A DNA stretch of 64,000 bases from Sphingomonas yabuuchiae. Lineage in GTDB: Bacteria > Pseudomonadota > Alphaproteobacteria > Sphingomonadales > Sphingomonadaceae. The notes beneath the pieces were generated by a model. The model saw nothing but the letters and a program-made list of their open reading frames with translations. It did not search any database and was not told where the DNA came from. Shown piece after piece: positions 43,782-52,397 of the stretch. The stretch lies in NCBI RefSeq assembly GCF_001477495.1, contig NZ_LDTF01000036.1, positions 1-64,000 on the forward strand. The letters are read 5' to 3'. The number at the start of each line of letters is the position of its first letter. Position 1 is the stretch's first letter. Position numbers and translations under genes: made by a program.

Positions 43782-45680
43782 TCAGCGCACCGCGCCTGCC
43801 ATGACGGCAGCCGCCGTCTGAGCCTCGCCGGGAAGCGTCAGGAATTTCCGTTCGGCCAGTTTGCGCGCTTCCGTCGCCGCAACGGGTTTGGAGAAGAGAT
43901 AACCCTGGAGATGGCTGGCCCCCGCGACACGTAGCGCCTGCGCCTGGGACTCCGTCTCGACGCCTTCAGCAATCACGCCCAGGCCCAGCGCCCGACCGAG
44001 ATGGATGATGGAATGGACGATCGCCGCGGACTCGCGCTCGCGCCCCATGCCGTCTATGAAGCTGCGGTCGATCTTCAGGCAGTCCAGCGCAAATTTGCGG
44101 ATATTGTAGAGGCTGGAATAGCCTGTGCCGAAATCGTCGAGCGCGATACGAAAGCCCAGTGCCCGCAGTTCGCAAAGGGTCTGCGCGGCATGTTCCGCAT
44201 CGTCGAAGATGGCCGTTTCGGTAATCTCGATCTGGACCCGCTGGGGCTCCACGCCCGCCCGCCGGACGCTCTCCATCACATGCCCGACGAAATGCGAGCG
44301 GCGGAACTGGATCGGGCTGAAATTCACCGAAACATATTGCCCCGGCCAATGCTGCAGCTCGGCCAGAGCATGGTCGAGAATCCAGTCGCCCAGATCATGG
44401 ATCAGGGTGCTTTCCTCAGCCAGCGGGATAAAGACGGCCGGGCTGATCGCCCCGCGTTCGGGCGTACTCCAGCGGACCAGCGCCTCGAATCCGACAATGT
44501 CCAGGCTGCTTCTGGCGACAATCGGCTGATAGGCCAGGCTCAGTTCGTCGCGGGCGATGGCCTGGCTCAGGCCCGCCTCGATCTCGCGGCGGACGCGAAT
44601 GCCTTCGTCCATGCTGGCATCGAACACCCGGACCGTGCCGCGCCCCGAACGCTTGGCTTCGTTCAGCGCCATGTCGGCCTGCCGGACGAGATCGGTGGGG
44701 TCCCGTTCCCCGCCCGGCTGACACATCACCAATCCGCACGATGCGCCGCAGCGGACCGCATGGCCCAGCACGTTGAAGGTCGAGGCACAGGCCAAGACGA
44801 TCCGGTCACACGCGACGACGGCTAGATCGATGTCTTCGGCGTCGAAGAAGATGCCGAACTCGTCGCCGCCCAGCCGGGCGAGCATCGCGCCCTCGGGCAT
44901 GTTGGCCTGGATGGCCGTGCAAACCTCGCGGATCAATTCATCTCCGGCGAGATGACCGAGCGTGTCGTTGACCAGCTTGAAGCGATCGAGATCGAGCATG
45001 GCGGTAACGAACCGACCGTCCCGACGCCCCCGCTCGGTCAGGCCACGCAGGAAGGCGACCCGGTTGGGCGCATCGGTCAGGGCATCGTGCATGGCGATAT
45101 GCATCGCCCGGCTTTCATTCGCCTCCAGTTCGGCGGTCTTTTCCTCCAGCGTCGCAACCTGTGTGGCCAGCAAGGCGCGGGCGGCGGCCAGTTCGCGATC
45201 ATTGTCCCAGCGGTGGCACAGGGCATGCGCCATCTGCTGGACTTCGATTACCTCGAACGGTTTGGCGATGTAGAAGATCTTGTCGGCCGGACCCGCCACT
45301 TTGCCGATCTCGGCGGGGGTGAAATCGGAATAGCCCGTGACGATGACGATATGGATATCGGGGTCGAGGGCCCTAATACGCCGTGCGGTTTCGCGACCGT
45401 CGATCCCCGGCGGCATCCGTATGTCGATGAACGCGACCGCGAAAGGCGATCCGTCCGCCTTGGCTCGCTCGACCGCGGCAACCGCCTCCAGGCCTTGGTG
45501 GCAATGATGCCGATCGAGCAGGAGGTCGTCTTCATCCTCGCTGGCTACCTCTCCGAACAGTTCGGTCGCCATCGCGTCCAGCGTAACGTTCCGCCCCGAG
45601 AAGCACAGTTCATAGCTCTCGTGAACAGCCGGTTCGTCGTCGACGATCAGAATACGCATCCGGCTACCACCCGTCTTCAT
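43782..45680 (-). CDS. Response regulator with GGDEF and EAL domains
   Basis: The protein has about 632 residues; a start at MRILIVDDE (45659) is equally plausible. A receiver domain (DDE, phosphoacceptor in FIDIRMPPG, Lys in IAKPFE), a short coiled coil (AELEANESRAMHIAMHDAL), a GGDEF domain with intact RLGGDEFGIFF and an EAL domain with GFEALVRW, ETAIFDDAE, DDFGTGYSSLYNI and GVETESQAQ follow in order. Both output domains look catalytically complete, so it could make or break cyclic di-GMP. Phosphorylation by the downstream kinase would select between them. Confidence 0.93.
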   Translation of the reverse strand: MKTGGSRMRILIVDDEPAVHESYELCFSGRNVTLDAMATELFGEVASEDEDDLLLDRHHCHQGLEAVAAVERAKADGSPFAVAFIDIRMPPGIDGRETARRIRALDPDIHIVIVTGYSDFTPAEIGKVAGPADKIFYIAKPFEVIEVQQMAHALCHRWDNDRELAAARALLATQVATLEEKTAELEANESRAMHIAMHDALTDAPNRVAFLRGLTERGRRDGRFVTAMLDLDRFKLVNDTLGHLAGDELIREVCTAIQANMPEGAMLARLGGDEFGIFFDAEDIDLAVVACDRIVLACASTFNVLGHAVRCGASCGLVMCQPGGERDPTDLVRQADMALNEAKRSGRGTVRVFDASMDEGIRVRREIEAGLSQAIARDELSLAYQPIVARSSLDIVGFEALVRWSTPERGAISPAVFIPLAEESTLIHDLGDWILDHALAELQHWPGQYVSVNFSPIQFRRSHFVGHVMESVRRAGVEPQRVQIEITETAIFDDAEHAAQTLCELRALGFRIALDDFGTGYSSLYNIRKFALDCLKIDRSFIDGMGRERESAAIVHSIIHLGRALGLGVIAEGVETESQAQALRVAGASHLQGYLFSKPVAATEARKLAERKFLTLPGEAQTAAAVMAGAVR

Positions 45681-45737
45681 TACTCAGCACGACGACAGAC
45701 GGTAACCGGATACGCTTAATGTGACGTAAATGGTCAG

Positions 45738-47561
45738 TTATTCGACCGTAACGCTCTTGGCCAGATTGCGGGGCTGGTCGACATCGGTACCCTTGGCGAC
45801 GGCGACATGATAGGCGAGCAGCTGCACCGGCACCGCATAGACGATCGGCGCGATCAGCGGGTGGACCTTCGGCATGGTGATGGTGGCGATGCAGCCATCG
45901 CCCGCCGCTTCGATCCCGTCATAGTCGGAGATCAGGATCACCTTGCCGCCGCGCGCCTGAACCTCCTGCATGTTCGACACCGTCTTTTCGAACAGCGGGC
46001 CGGAGGGCGCGATGACGATGACGGGGACATGCTCGTCGATCAGCGCGATGGGGCCGTGCTTCATCTCGCCCGCCGCATAACCTTCGGCATGGATGTAGCT
46101 GATTTCCTTCAGCTTCAGTGCGCCTTCGAGCGCCAGCGGATAGTCGGTGCCACGTCCCAGGTAGAGGACGTCGCGTGCGCCAGCGACGGCACCCGCCATG
46201 CCCTCGATCGCTTCGTCATAGGCCAGCGCGCCGTTAATCGCGGCGGGCGCTTCGGCCAGGTGACGAACGATCTGCTTTTCCTCGTCGGCCGACAGCCGTC
46301 CCTTGGCCTTCGCCAGATTGGCGGCGAGGGCGGCCAGCACGCTCAGCTGGCAGGTGAAGGCCTTGGTCGAGGCGACACCGATCTCCGGCCCGGCATGGGT
46401 CGGCAGCAGCAGATCGGCCTCACGTGCCATCGAACTGGTGGGCACGTTGACCACCGCCGCGATCGTCTGGCCCTCGTTCTTGGCGTGGCGAAGGGCCGCC
46501 AGCGTATCGGCGGTCTCACCCGACTGGCTGATGACGATCATCAACCCGCCCGGCTCCATGACGGGCGCGCGGTAGCGGAATTCGGACGCGACATCCAGGT
46601 CGACCGGCACGCGGGCGAATTGCTCGAACCAGTATTTGGCGACCATGCCCGCATAGAAGCTGGTGCCGCAGGCGACGATGGTCACGCGCTTGATGCCCGA
46701 CAGGTCGAAGTCCGGAATGGGCAGCGCGACCTTGCCTTCCAGCCGCTGGAGATACGAGCGCAGCGTCTGAGCGACGACGATCGGCTGCTCGTAGATTTCC
46801 TTCTGCATGAAGTGGCGATGATTGCCCTTGTCGATCAGCGCGCCGGTGACGCCCGACAGGGTAATGGGCCGGTCGACGGGGGTGTTGTCACGGTCATAGA
46901 CCTGAGCGCCGTCGCGTGTGCAGACCACCCAGTCGCCCTCGTCGAGATAGGCGATACGCTGGGTCAGGGGCGCCAGCGCCAGCGCATCCGACCCCAGATA
47001 GGTCTCGTCATCGCCGTAACCGACCACCAGCGGCGAGCCGAGCCGCGCGCCGATCAGCATGTCGGGCTGGTCGCGGAACAGGATGGCGAGCGCGAAGGCC
47101 CCGTGCAGCCGCGGCAGCACCTCCCGAACGGCGGCAACGGGGTCGAGACCCTGCTCCACCTTTTCGCTGACCAGATGCGCCACGACCTCGGTGTCGGTTT
47201 CGCTGGTGAACACCCGGCCGCGCCCGATCAGTTCGTCGCGCAAGGCCTTGAAATTCTCGATGATACCGTTGTGTACGACCGCGACGTGATCGGTCGCATG
47301 GGGGTGCGCGTTGTTGGTCGTCGGGCCACCATGCGTCGCCCAACGGGTATGCGCGATGCCGATGGAGCCGGGCAGCGGATGCGCCGCCAGTTCCTTGGCC
47401 AGATTGACCAGCTTGCCCGACGCGCGGCGGCGCTCGATCTCGCCCTGGTCGATCGTCGCGATGCCCGCCGAGTCATAGCCCCGATATTCCAGGCGACGCA
47501 GCCCGTCGAGCAGCCGCTCGGCCACGTCGTCTCCGCCCAGAATTCCTACGATACCGCACAT
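45738..47561 (-). CDS. glmS: Glutamine--fructose-6-phosphate aminotransferase
   Basis: The 607-residue enzyme converts fructose-6-phosphate and glutamine to glucosamine-6-phosphate, the first step to UDP-GlcNAc for wall and LPS. MCGIVGILGG gives the Cys nucleophile of the N-terminal glutaminase domain. Two SIS isomerase domains follow (VACGTSFYAGMVAKYW, ISQSGETADTLAALRHA, LGRGTDYPLALEGALKLKEI). The C-terminus is PRNLAKSVTVE. It lies 19 bases downstream of glmU, as is common. No glmS ribozyme is expected or seen in this group. Confidence 0.98.
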   Translation of the reverse strand: MCGIVGILGGDDVAERLLDGLRRLEYRGYDSAGIATIDQGEIERRRASGKLVNLAKELAAHPLPGSIGIAHTRWATHGGPTTNNAHPHATDHVAVVHNGIIENFKALRDELIGRGRVFTSETDTEVVAHLVSEKVEQGLDPVAAVREVLPRLHGAFALAILFRDQPDMLIGARLGSPLVVGYGDDETYLGSDALALAPLTQRIAYLDEGDWVVCTRDGAQVYDRDNTPVDRPITLSGVTGALIDKGNHRHFMQKEIYEQPIVVAQTLRSYLQRLEGKVALPIPDFDLSGIKRVTIVACGTSFYAGMVAKYWFEQFARVPVDLDVASEFRYRAPVMEPGGLMIVISQSGETADTLAALRHAKNEGQTIAAVVNVPTSSMAREADLLLPTHAGPEIGVASTKAFTCQLSVLAALAANLAKAKGRLSADEEKQIVRHLAEAPAAINGALAYDEAIEGMAGAVAGARDVLYLGRGTDYPLALEGALKLKEISYIHAEGYAAGEMKHGPIALIDEHVPVIVIAPSGPLFEKTVSNMQEVQARGGKVILISDYDGIEAAGDGCIATITMPKVHPLIAPIVYAVPVQLLAYHVAVAKGTDVDQPRNLAKSVTVE

Positions 47562-47580
47562 AAGCTACTTACTCCCCAGC

Positions 47581-48933
47581 CTATTTCGCGGCCTTTTTGG
47601 CCGTCATCATGTCTCTGAAACGTTTGGCCCAACCGGCCTTGGTCTGCCGCTCGGCCCGGATGAGGGCAAGGGCATCGGGCTCCACGTCGCTCGTCAGGAC
47701 CGATCCCGCCCCGACGATCGCGCCCGCACCGATCGTGACGGGCGCGACCAATGACGAGTTCGAGCCGACAAAGGCCCCATCGCCGATCACGGTTTTATAC
47801 TTCAGGAAGCCGTCATAATTGCAGGTGATGGTGCCCGCGCCGATATTGGCCCCCGCGCCCACTTCGGCATCGCCCAGATAGGTCAGATGATTGGCCTTGG
47901 CGCCAGGGCCGAGCACGGCCTTCTTCATCTCGACGAAATTGCCGACCCGAGCCCCCTCGCGCACATCGGCCCCGGGACGAAGGCGCGCATAGGGGCCGAT
48001 ATCCGCGCCGGTGGCGACGGTCGCGCCCTCCAGATGGCTGAAGGCGTGGATGGTCACGCCGTCTGCGACATGCACCCCGGGACCGAACACCACATGCGGC
48101 TCGATCACCACATCGCGACCCAGCCGGGTATCGTGCGAGAACCAGACCGTCTCGGGGGCGATGAGCGTCGCGCCGTCAGCCATCGCACGGGCACGACGAC
48201 GGATCTGCCAGTCGCCCTCGACCACCGCCAATTCCGCACGGCTGTTGACGCCCGCGACCTCGCCCGCGCCCGTTTCAATGACGGCCGAGTAACGCCCATC
48301 GGCAGCGGCCAGCATGACGATATCGGGCAGGTAATATTCGCCCGCCGCATTGTCGTTGCCGACCCGGTCAAGCAGACCGAACAAGTCCGTCGAACGGACA
48401 GCCATCAACCCGGAATTGCAGAGGGTTACGGCGCGCTCTTCAGGATCGGCATCCTTGAACTCGACCATGCGCGCGATCCGGCCGCTCTGATCGGCAATCA
48501 CCCGACCATACGCCGCAGGATCGTCAGGACGGAACCCCAGCACCACCGCCGCCGGCGCATCCGCTTCGCCCAGCCGGTCGATCATCGCGCGCATCGTCCG
48601 TGTCTCGACCAGCGGAACGTCGCCGTAGAGGATCAGCACATCGCCATCAAAACCGGCCAGCGCGTCGCGCGCCTTGGCGACCGCATGACCGGTGCCAAGC
48701 TGTTCGGCCTGCAGCGCGGTGGCGACGCCGAGCGGGGCAACCGCAGCCTCAACCTGCTCGCGCCCGGCCCCCGTCACCACGACCATGCGTTCGGGCGACA
48801 ACGCCTTCACGCTATCGATCAGGTGAAGCAGCATCGGCCGCCCGGCAATGGGGTGGAGGACCTTGTGAAGGTCGGACTTCATGCGGGTGCCCTTGCCCGC
48901 GGCGAGGATGATGGCGGCGATCGGTCTCGTCAT
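47581..48933 (-). CDS. glmU: Bifunctional UDP-GlcNAc pyrophosphorylase / GlcN-1-P acetyltransferase
   Basis: The 450-residue enzyme performs the last two steps to UDP-GlcNAc. The N-terminal uridyltransferase domain has IILAAGKGTRMKSDLHKVLH and LQAEQLGTGHAV. The C-terminal half is a hexapeptide beta-helix acetyltransferase (VGNFVEMKKAVLGPGAKANH, TITCNYDGFLKYKT). The start MTRPIAAI fits the family; MAGATV at 48951 is possible. glmS follows on the same strand, forming a glmUS operon. The phosphatase gene is divergent, 62 bases away. Confidence 0.98.
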   Translation of the reverse strand: MTRPIAAIILAAGKGTRMKSDLHKVLHPIAGRPMLLHLIDSVKALSPERMVVVTGAGREQVEAAVAPLGVATALQAEQLGTGHAVAKARDALAGFDGDVLILYGDVPLVETRTMRAMIDRLGEADAPAAVVLGFRPDDPAAYGRVIADQSGRIARMVEFKDADPEERAVTLCNSGLMAVRSTDLFGLLDRVGNDNAAGEYYLPDIVMLAAADGRYSAVIETGAGEVAGVNSRAELAVVEGDWQIRRRARAMADGATLIAPETVWFSHDTRLGRDVVIEPHVVFGPGVHVADGVTIHAFSHLEGATVATGADIGPYARLRPGADVREGARVGNFVEMKKAVLGPGAKANHLTYLGDAEVGAGANIGAGTITCNYDGFLKYKTVIGDGAFVGSNSSLVAPVTIGAGAIVGAGSVLTSDVEPDALALIRAERQTKAGWAKRFRDMMTAKKAAK

Positions 48934-48995
48934 GACGGTTGCGCCTGCCATGGATTTTCGGTCAAGGCCAGTCGGAGACTGCACCGGGACCGAAC

Positions 48996-49688
48996 ATGGA
49001 CGTCAATTCATCGCGTGGTTTTCCCTTCGCCATCGTCGGCTTCGACCTGGACGGCACGCTGCTGGATACCAGCGGCGATCTGACCGCCGCCGTCAACCAC
49101 GCACTGGGCTCGATCGGCCGTGCGCCGCTGAGCGCCGAGGCCGTCAAGCCGATGATCGGCGGCGGCGCCCGCGCGATGCTGCAGCATGGGCTGGACGCGA
49201 CCGGCGGCCATGATGCCGACACGCTCGATCGGCTGCACCGCCTGCTGCTCGAATATTATGAGGCCCATCTGGCGGTACATACCGTGCCTTTTCCCGGCGC
49301 GATCGAGGCGCTGGATGCACTGGCGGCGCGCGGCGTGACGCTGGGCATCATGACCAACAAGCTGGAGCGATTTGCTCGGGCGATCCTTGACGCCCTAGAC
49401 CTGACCGGCCGCTTCGCCTCGATCATCGGCGGCGATACGCTGGGCATCGCGAAGCCCTCCCCCAGGCCGATCCTGGCGCTGGTCGAGCAATGCGGAGGCG
49501 GCAGGGCGGCGTTCGTCGGCGACTCCATCTTCGATGTTCAGGCGGCGCGTGCGGCAGGGCTGCCGGTCATCGCCTGCTCCTTCGGGTTCCTCAGCCAGCC
49601 GGTCGAAGCCCTGGGGGGCGACGCGATCATCGACAGCTATGCCGAGCTTATCCCAACCCTGACGCGGCTTTCCCTTTCCGCCATTTGA
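48996..49688 (+). CDS. gph: Phosphoglycolate phosphatase-like HAD hydrolase
   Basis: The 230-residue HAD-superfamily protein has motif I VGFDLDGTLLDTSGDLTAAV, motif II MTNKLERF, a Lys in IAKPSPRPIL and motif III VGDSIFDVQAARAAG. It probably dephosphorylates 2-phosphoglycolate, as Gph proteins do; other small phosphates cannot be excluded. The start MDVNSSRGFPFAIVGFD is chosen over a longer frame at 48939. Its last 41 bases overlap the convergent end of the nucleotidyltransferase gene. Confidence 0.9.
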   Translation: MDVNSSRGFPFAIVGFDLDGTLLDTSGDLTAAVNHALGSIGRAPLSAEAVKPMIGGGARAMLQHGLDATGGHDADTLDRLHRLLLEYYEAHLAVHTVPFPGAIEALDALAARGVTLGIMTNKLERFARAILDALDLTGRFASIIGGDTLGIAKPSPRPILALVEQCGGGRAAFVGDSIFDVQAARAAGLPVIACSFGFLSQPVEALGGDAIIDSYAELIPTLTRLSLSAI

Positions 49689-50664
49689 TCCACAAATGCC
49701 GGATGAGCATCGGCAGCGGCATTCGAATGAGGTGGGAGCGGATGTAAAAGACCGCCCGCAACGTCTTGTGCCGCTCCCGTCCCCATTCGTCGCGCGCCAT
49801 CATGCGGCGTCGGTAAAGGCGATCGATCATGGTCAACCTTTGCCACCGGGGAGGAACGGTCGTGCCATAAACCGCGTGCGTCAGACGCAGTGCACGATCG
49901 ACGGCGGACGAAAGGCCATGACGCGCCGCCCGCGCCTTCAGCCCCTCCATGCCCCGCTCTTCGATCAGCGCATGGATATCCCACAGATTGCGGAGCCCAC
50001 CGGCCAATTCGCCATCGGCGAACAGATGCGCCGCCGCATGAACGATCATGTCCGTATGGCACAGCACCGCCAACCCGCCCTCCAGCACCTCGGCATCGAC
50101 GATCAGCGCCTGCGCATCCGGTGTGGGCCTCGCCGTCAGCGGCAGGATGGTGTGATGCACATCGACCATCCGCCCCCGCTCGCCATGGACCAGCGGAGGA
50201 AGTTCGTGCATCCATTGGCGATAATAGAGATCGTCATAGGGATCGGATTTCATCCACTCCCACCCGGCATCGACCAGCAGCTTCTCGGCATGGTCGAGCA
50301 GCTTGCGTGGAAGCAGGATATCGCAGTCGCCGATGCCCCGGCCTTGCCCCGCCGCCAGCCCCGCGGCGACGAGGGCGGTGCCTTTCAGCAGGATGACCGG
50401 ATGCCCCAGGGGCCGGAGTGCCAGTGCGACCCGGTTCGCCTCCCAAAGCGCCGTCCGTCGCGCTTCGTCGGCATCGATCCGCGCCTCCGCCAGCGCGCCC
50501 GCGACCAAGTCGGGCAGGGCAAGTCCCGCCAGCCGATGGGCCAGCGTTCCCGCCAGCGTCTCGGCCCTCGCAACCGCCAGCACCTCGGTCCAATGCGCTG
50601 GATCGACCGCATCAGCCCGCTCGGGGTCCCGCAGCAGCGCGACCAGCGTCTGGACCGCGCTCAC
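49648..50664 (-). CDS. Nucleotidyltransferase family protein of the HPr-rel-A operon
   Basis: The protein has 338 residues from a GTG that overlaps the kinase stop (GTGA); a TTG at 50676 is also in frame. It matches the uncharacterised nucleotidyltransferase family often called NTP_transf_5: PVILLKGTALVAAG, then GIGDCDILLPRKLL with the metal-binding DxD-like pair, then MVDVHHTILPL. Relatives sit beside PqqD-like and HprK-like genes and in lasso-peptide clusters. It may nucleotidylate a peptide or small substrate. The 3' end overlaps gph by 41 bases, antisense. Confidence 0.88.
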   Translation of the reverse strand: MSAVQTLVALLRDPERADAVDPAHWTEVLAVARAETLAGTLAHRLAGLALPDLVAGALAEARIDADEARRTALWEANRVALALRPLGHPVILLKGTALVAAGLAAGQGRGIGDCDILLPRKLLDHAEKLLVDAGWEWMKSDPYDDLYYRQWMHELPPLVHGERGRMVDVHHTILPLTARPTPDAQALIVDAEVLEGGLAVLCHTDMIVHAAAHLFADGELAGGLRNLWDIHALIEERGMEGLKARAARHGLSSAVDRALRLTHAVYGTTVPPRWQRLTMIDRLYRRRMMARDEWGRERHKTLRAVFYIRSHLIRMPLPMLIRHLWIKWRKGKAASGLG

Positions 50665-51506
50665 AGCGCCTCCCAAAGGGCTTCGACGGCGGCGACACCG
50701 GCTTCGCCGTCGGGATAGTCCAGCGCGACCGCCGGAACCTGCGCACGCAGACGGGTCAGCGCCTGGAACCCCGACTCCCCCATCGCGACATAATTGGTCG
50801 ACGCCTGGGTCAGGCGCATAAAGGTTTCGGTCGGCGCAAGGCCAGTCAGGGCAGCGGGAAAACCGAAGCGCGGGAAGATAAGCAGCGCAGGCTTCGCAGG
50901 CTGATCCATCGCCGCGATCGCGGCGGCAGGGGGCGCGACGTGGCGCACGTCACCCTTGGGCGTGCCCGTCAGCAGCGGGCCGACGCGATAGCCTTCGGGA
51001 ATGAGCGATAGGCTCTCATTCTTCAGGCTGACCGGACGAGGAAAGGGATGCGCCAGGCCCGTGTCCGGATCGATCATGGCGAACTCGTCACCCAGGAAGC
51101 GCCAGCCCCGTTGCGACAGCATCAGCGCCAGCGTCGACTTGCCCGCCCCCGATACGCCGCTCATCAGGATCGCCCGATCGCCACGCGCGACCACCGCAGC
51201 ATGGAGCAGCAGATGACGGCGATGGCCGAGCGCAACCTGCAGGTTCATGCCCATCTCGGCCGCCAGCAACCCCTGCGCGAGCGGCAAGGGCGACGCGTCG
51301 GCCAGCCAATAATCCCCCGCCACCCGAACGGACGGCCGCACCCAGCGCCGCCAGGGCGATATAGCCTCCAACCGAACGCTGTAATCGGCGAATGCGGGGC
51401 GCGGATAGTCGCGATACAGCGCATCCAGCGCCGCGATCAGCGCATGCCAGTCCGATCCGATCCGGAAACCGACCGGCCCGACCCGCAAGGTGATCCGATG
51501 CCTCAC
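50661..51506 (-). CDS. HprK-related kinase A
   Basis: The 281-residue protein has the P-loop GVSGAGKSTLALML (about residues 117-130), followed by WRFLGDEFAMIDPDTG, the HPr-kinase/phosphorylase-like core. It lacks the N-terminal domain of true HprK. RHLLLHAAVVARGDRAILMSG is characteristic of the HprK-related kinase A family. Start and stop overlap both neighbours (ATGA, GTGA). It is thought to phosphorylate a peptide or protein partner in the HPr-rel-A system. No PTS HPr gene is nearby. Confidence 0.92.
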   Translation of the reverse strand: MRHRITLRVGPVGFRIGSDWHALIAALDALYRDYPRPAFADYSVRLEAISPWRRWVRPSVRVAGDYWLADASPLPLAQGLLAAEMGMNLQVALGHRRHLLLHAAVVARGDRAILMSGVSGAGKSTLALMLSQRGWRFLGDEFAMIDPDTGLAHPFPRPVSLKNESLSLIPEGYRVGPLLTGTPKGDVRHVAPPAAAIAAMDQPAKPALLIFPRFGFPAALTGLAPTETFMRLTQASTNYVAMGESGFQALTRLRAQVPAVALDYPDGEAGVAAVEALWEAL

Positions 51507-51781
51507 ACCCGCTCGACCAACCCGGCCGCCTCCAGTTCGGCCAGACGAGCCTGCAGCACCGCCGAACCGTCTGCGTCAGCCAGGTCGTAAGTCTGCGCCA
51601 GTCGCGCGAGCAACGCGCCCATATCCAATGCTTCATCCGCCAGCGCCTCCAGTATCTGCGGCGCCGGTTCGTTCAGCAAATGGGTCACGCCGGAGGGGCG
51701 ATGGAAAACGGCCGTGAACATATCCAGCGGCTCGACGATCAAGAGCGACGCCGCCGCCGCGCGGTAGCGCGGACCGGCCAC
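51503..51781 (-). CDS. PqqD-like peptide chaperone of the HPr-rel-A system
   Basis: The 92-residue protein resembles the PqqD fold that binds leader peptides: MFTAVFHRPSGVTHLLNEPA, then ILEALADEALDMGALLARLA, then LQARLAELEAAGLVERV. It starts with GTG four bases after the stop of the secreted protein gene, and its stop overlaps the kinase start (ATGA). In PqqD/RRE-type systems this protein delivers a precursor to a modifying enzyme, here probably the kinase and the nucleotidyltransferase. Confidence 0.88.
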   Translation of the reverse strand: MAGPRYRAAAASLLIVEPLDMFTAVFHRPSGVTHLLNEPAPQILEALADEALDMGALLARLAQTYDLADADGSAVLQARLAELEAAGLVERV

Positions 51782-51785
51782 CGGA

Positions 51786-52253
51786 TCAGGTCCTGGGGTT
51801 CTGGACGGACAGGAAACAGGTATAGCCGCTCTGGCCGCCGCTCAGCTTCTTGATATATTTGAGATAGGCGTCGTTGGAATAATAGGTGGTGCCGGGTAGC
51901 GACATGCCCCTGTAGAGGGCATTGCGCACTTCCTCGCCGGTAAAGGGGCGTGGCGGCGGGGGATAAGGCCCGCCGAACAGCGCCCCCGCCGCGCCCAGCG
52001 GACCGGGATTGACGACATTGCCATTCCTGTCGATGTACTTCCCCGCATCGCCCGGACCGGGCACCGGAATCTGACAGTTCAGCACCGATGCCGTCGTCTG
52101 GGCCAGCGCCGGGCGGACGGCGATGACCGTGCTCGCCCCGACCGCACCCAGCATCAGCGTCCGGCGGCTGGTCACGCTGGAGGCAGGCGCATCGCCCTGC
52201 GCGTCGGGCGCAAAGGCCGATGCGGGAGCGGGATCGGAGGGCGTGTCGTCCAT
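51786..52253 (-). CDS. Tat-type secreted protein, candidate substrate of the HPr-rel-A operon
   Basis: The protein has about 155 residues from MDDTPSDPAPASAFAPDAQG; a start at 52271 is possible. A twin-arginine-like signal (SRRTLMLGAVGASTVIA, then RPALAQ) marks residues about 38-60. The mature part is Gly/Pro-rich (ALFGGPYPPPPRPFTGEEVR) and ends YTCFLSVQNPRT. It is the first gene of the tight four-gene operon, which makes it the natural candidate for modification by the downstream enzymes. The long N-terminal region before the signal is unusual and could serve as a recognition leader. Function unknown. Confidence 0.8.
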   Translation of the reverse strand: MDDTPSDPAPASAFAPDAQGDAPASSVTSRRTLMLGAVGASTVIAVRPALAQTTASVLNCQIPVPGPGDAGKYIDRNGNVVNPGPLGAAGALFGGPYPPPPRPFTGEEVRNALYRGMSLPGTTYYSNDAYLKYIKKLSGGQSGYTCFLSVQNPRT

Positions 52254-52397
52254 GACGAAGCGATCTCCCATATTCGTCGGTCCGCGACAAGAACCTGCGC
52301 AAGTGCAGTCGCTTCCCAAAACTGGAAGCCGGGTCCGTGCCGGTCCGCCGTTCAGCGGTGGAGACAGGGCGCGCGTGCGCCGCTACATCGACACGTC

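Noticed and set aside
45681-45737. glmS ribozyme or riboswitch
   Set aside because: This gap follows the regulator and glmS in convergent or downstream positions. glmS is preceded directly by glmU, leaving 19 bases.
45807-47618. 603-codon open frame on the plus strand across glmS
   Set aside because: It is the antisense of glmS and has no domain of its own. High GC keeps such frames open.
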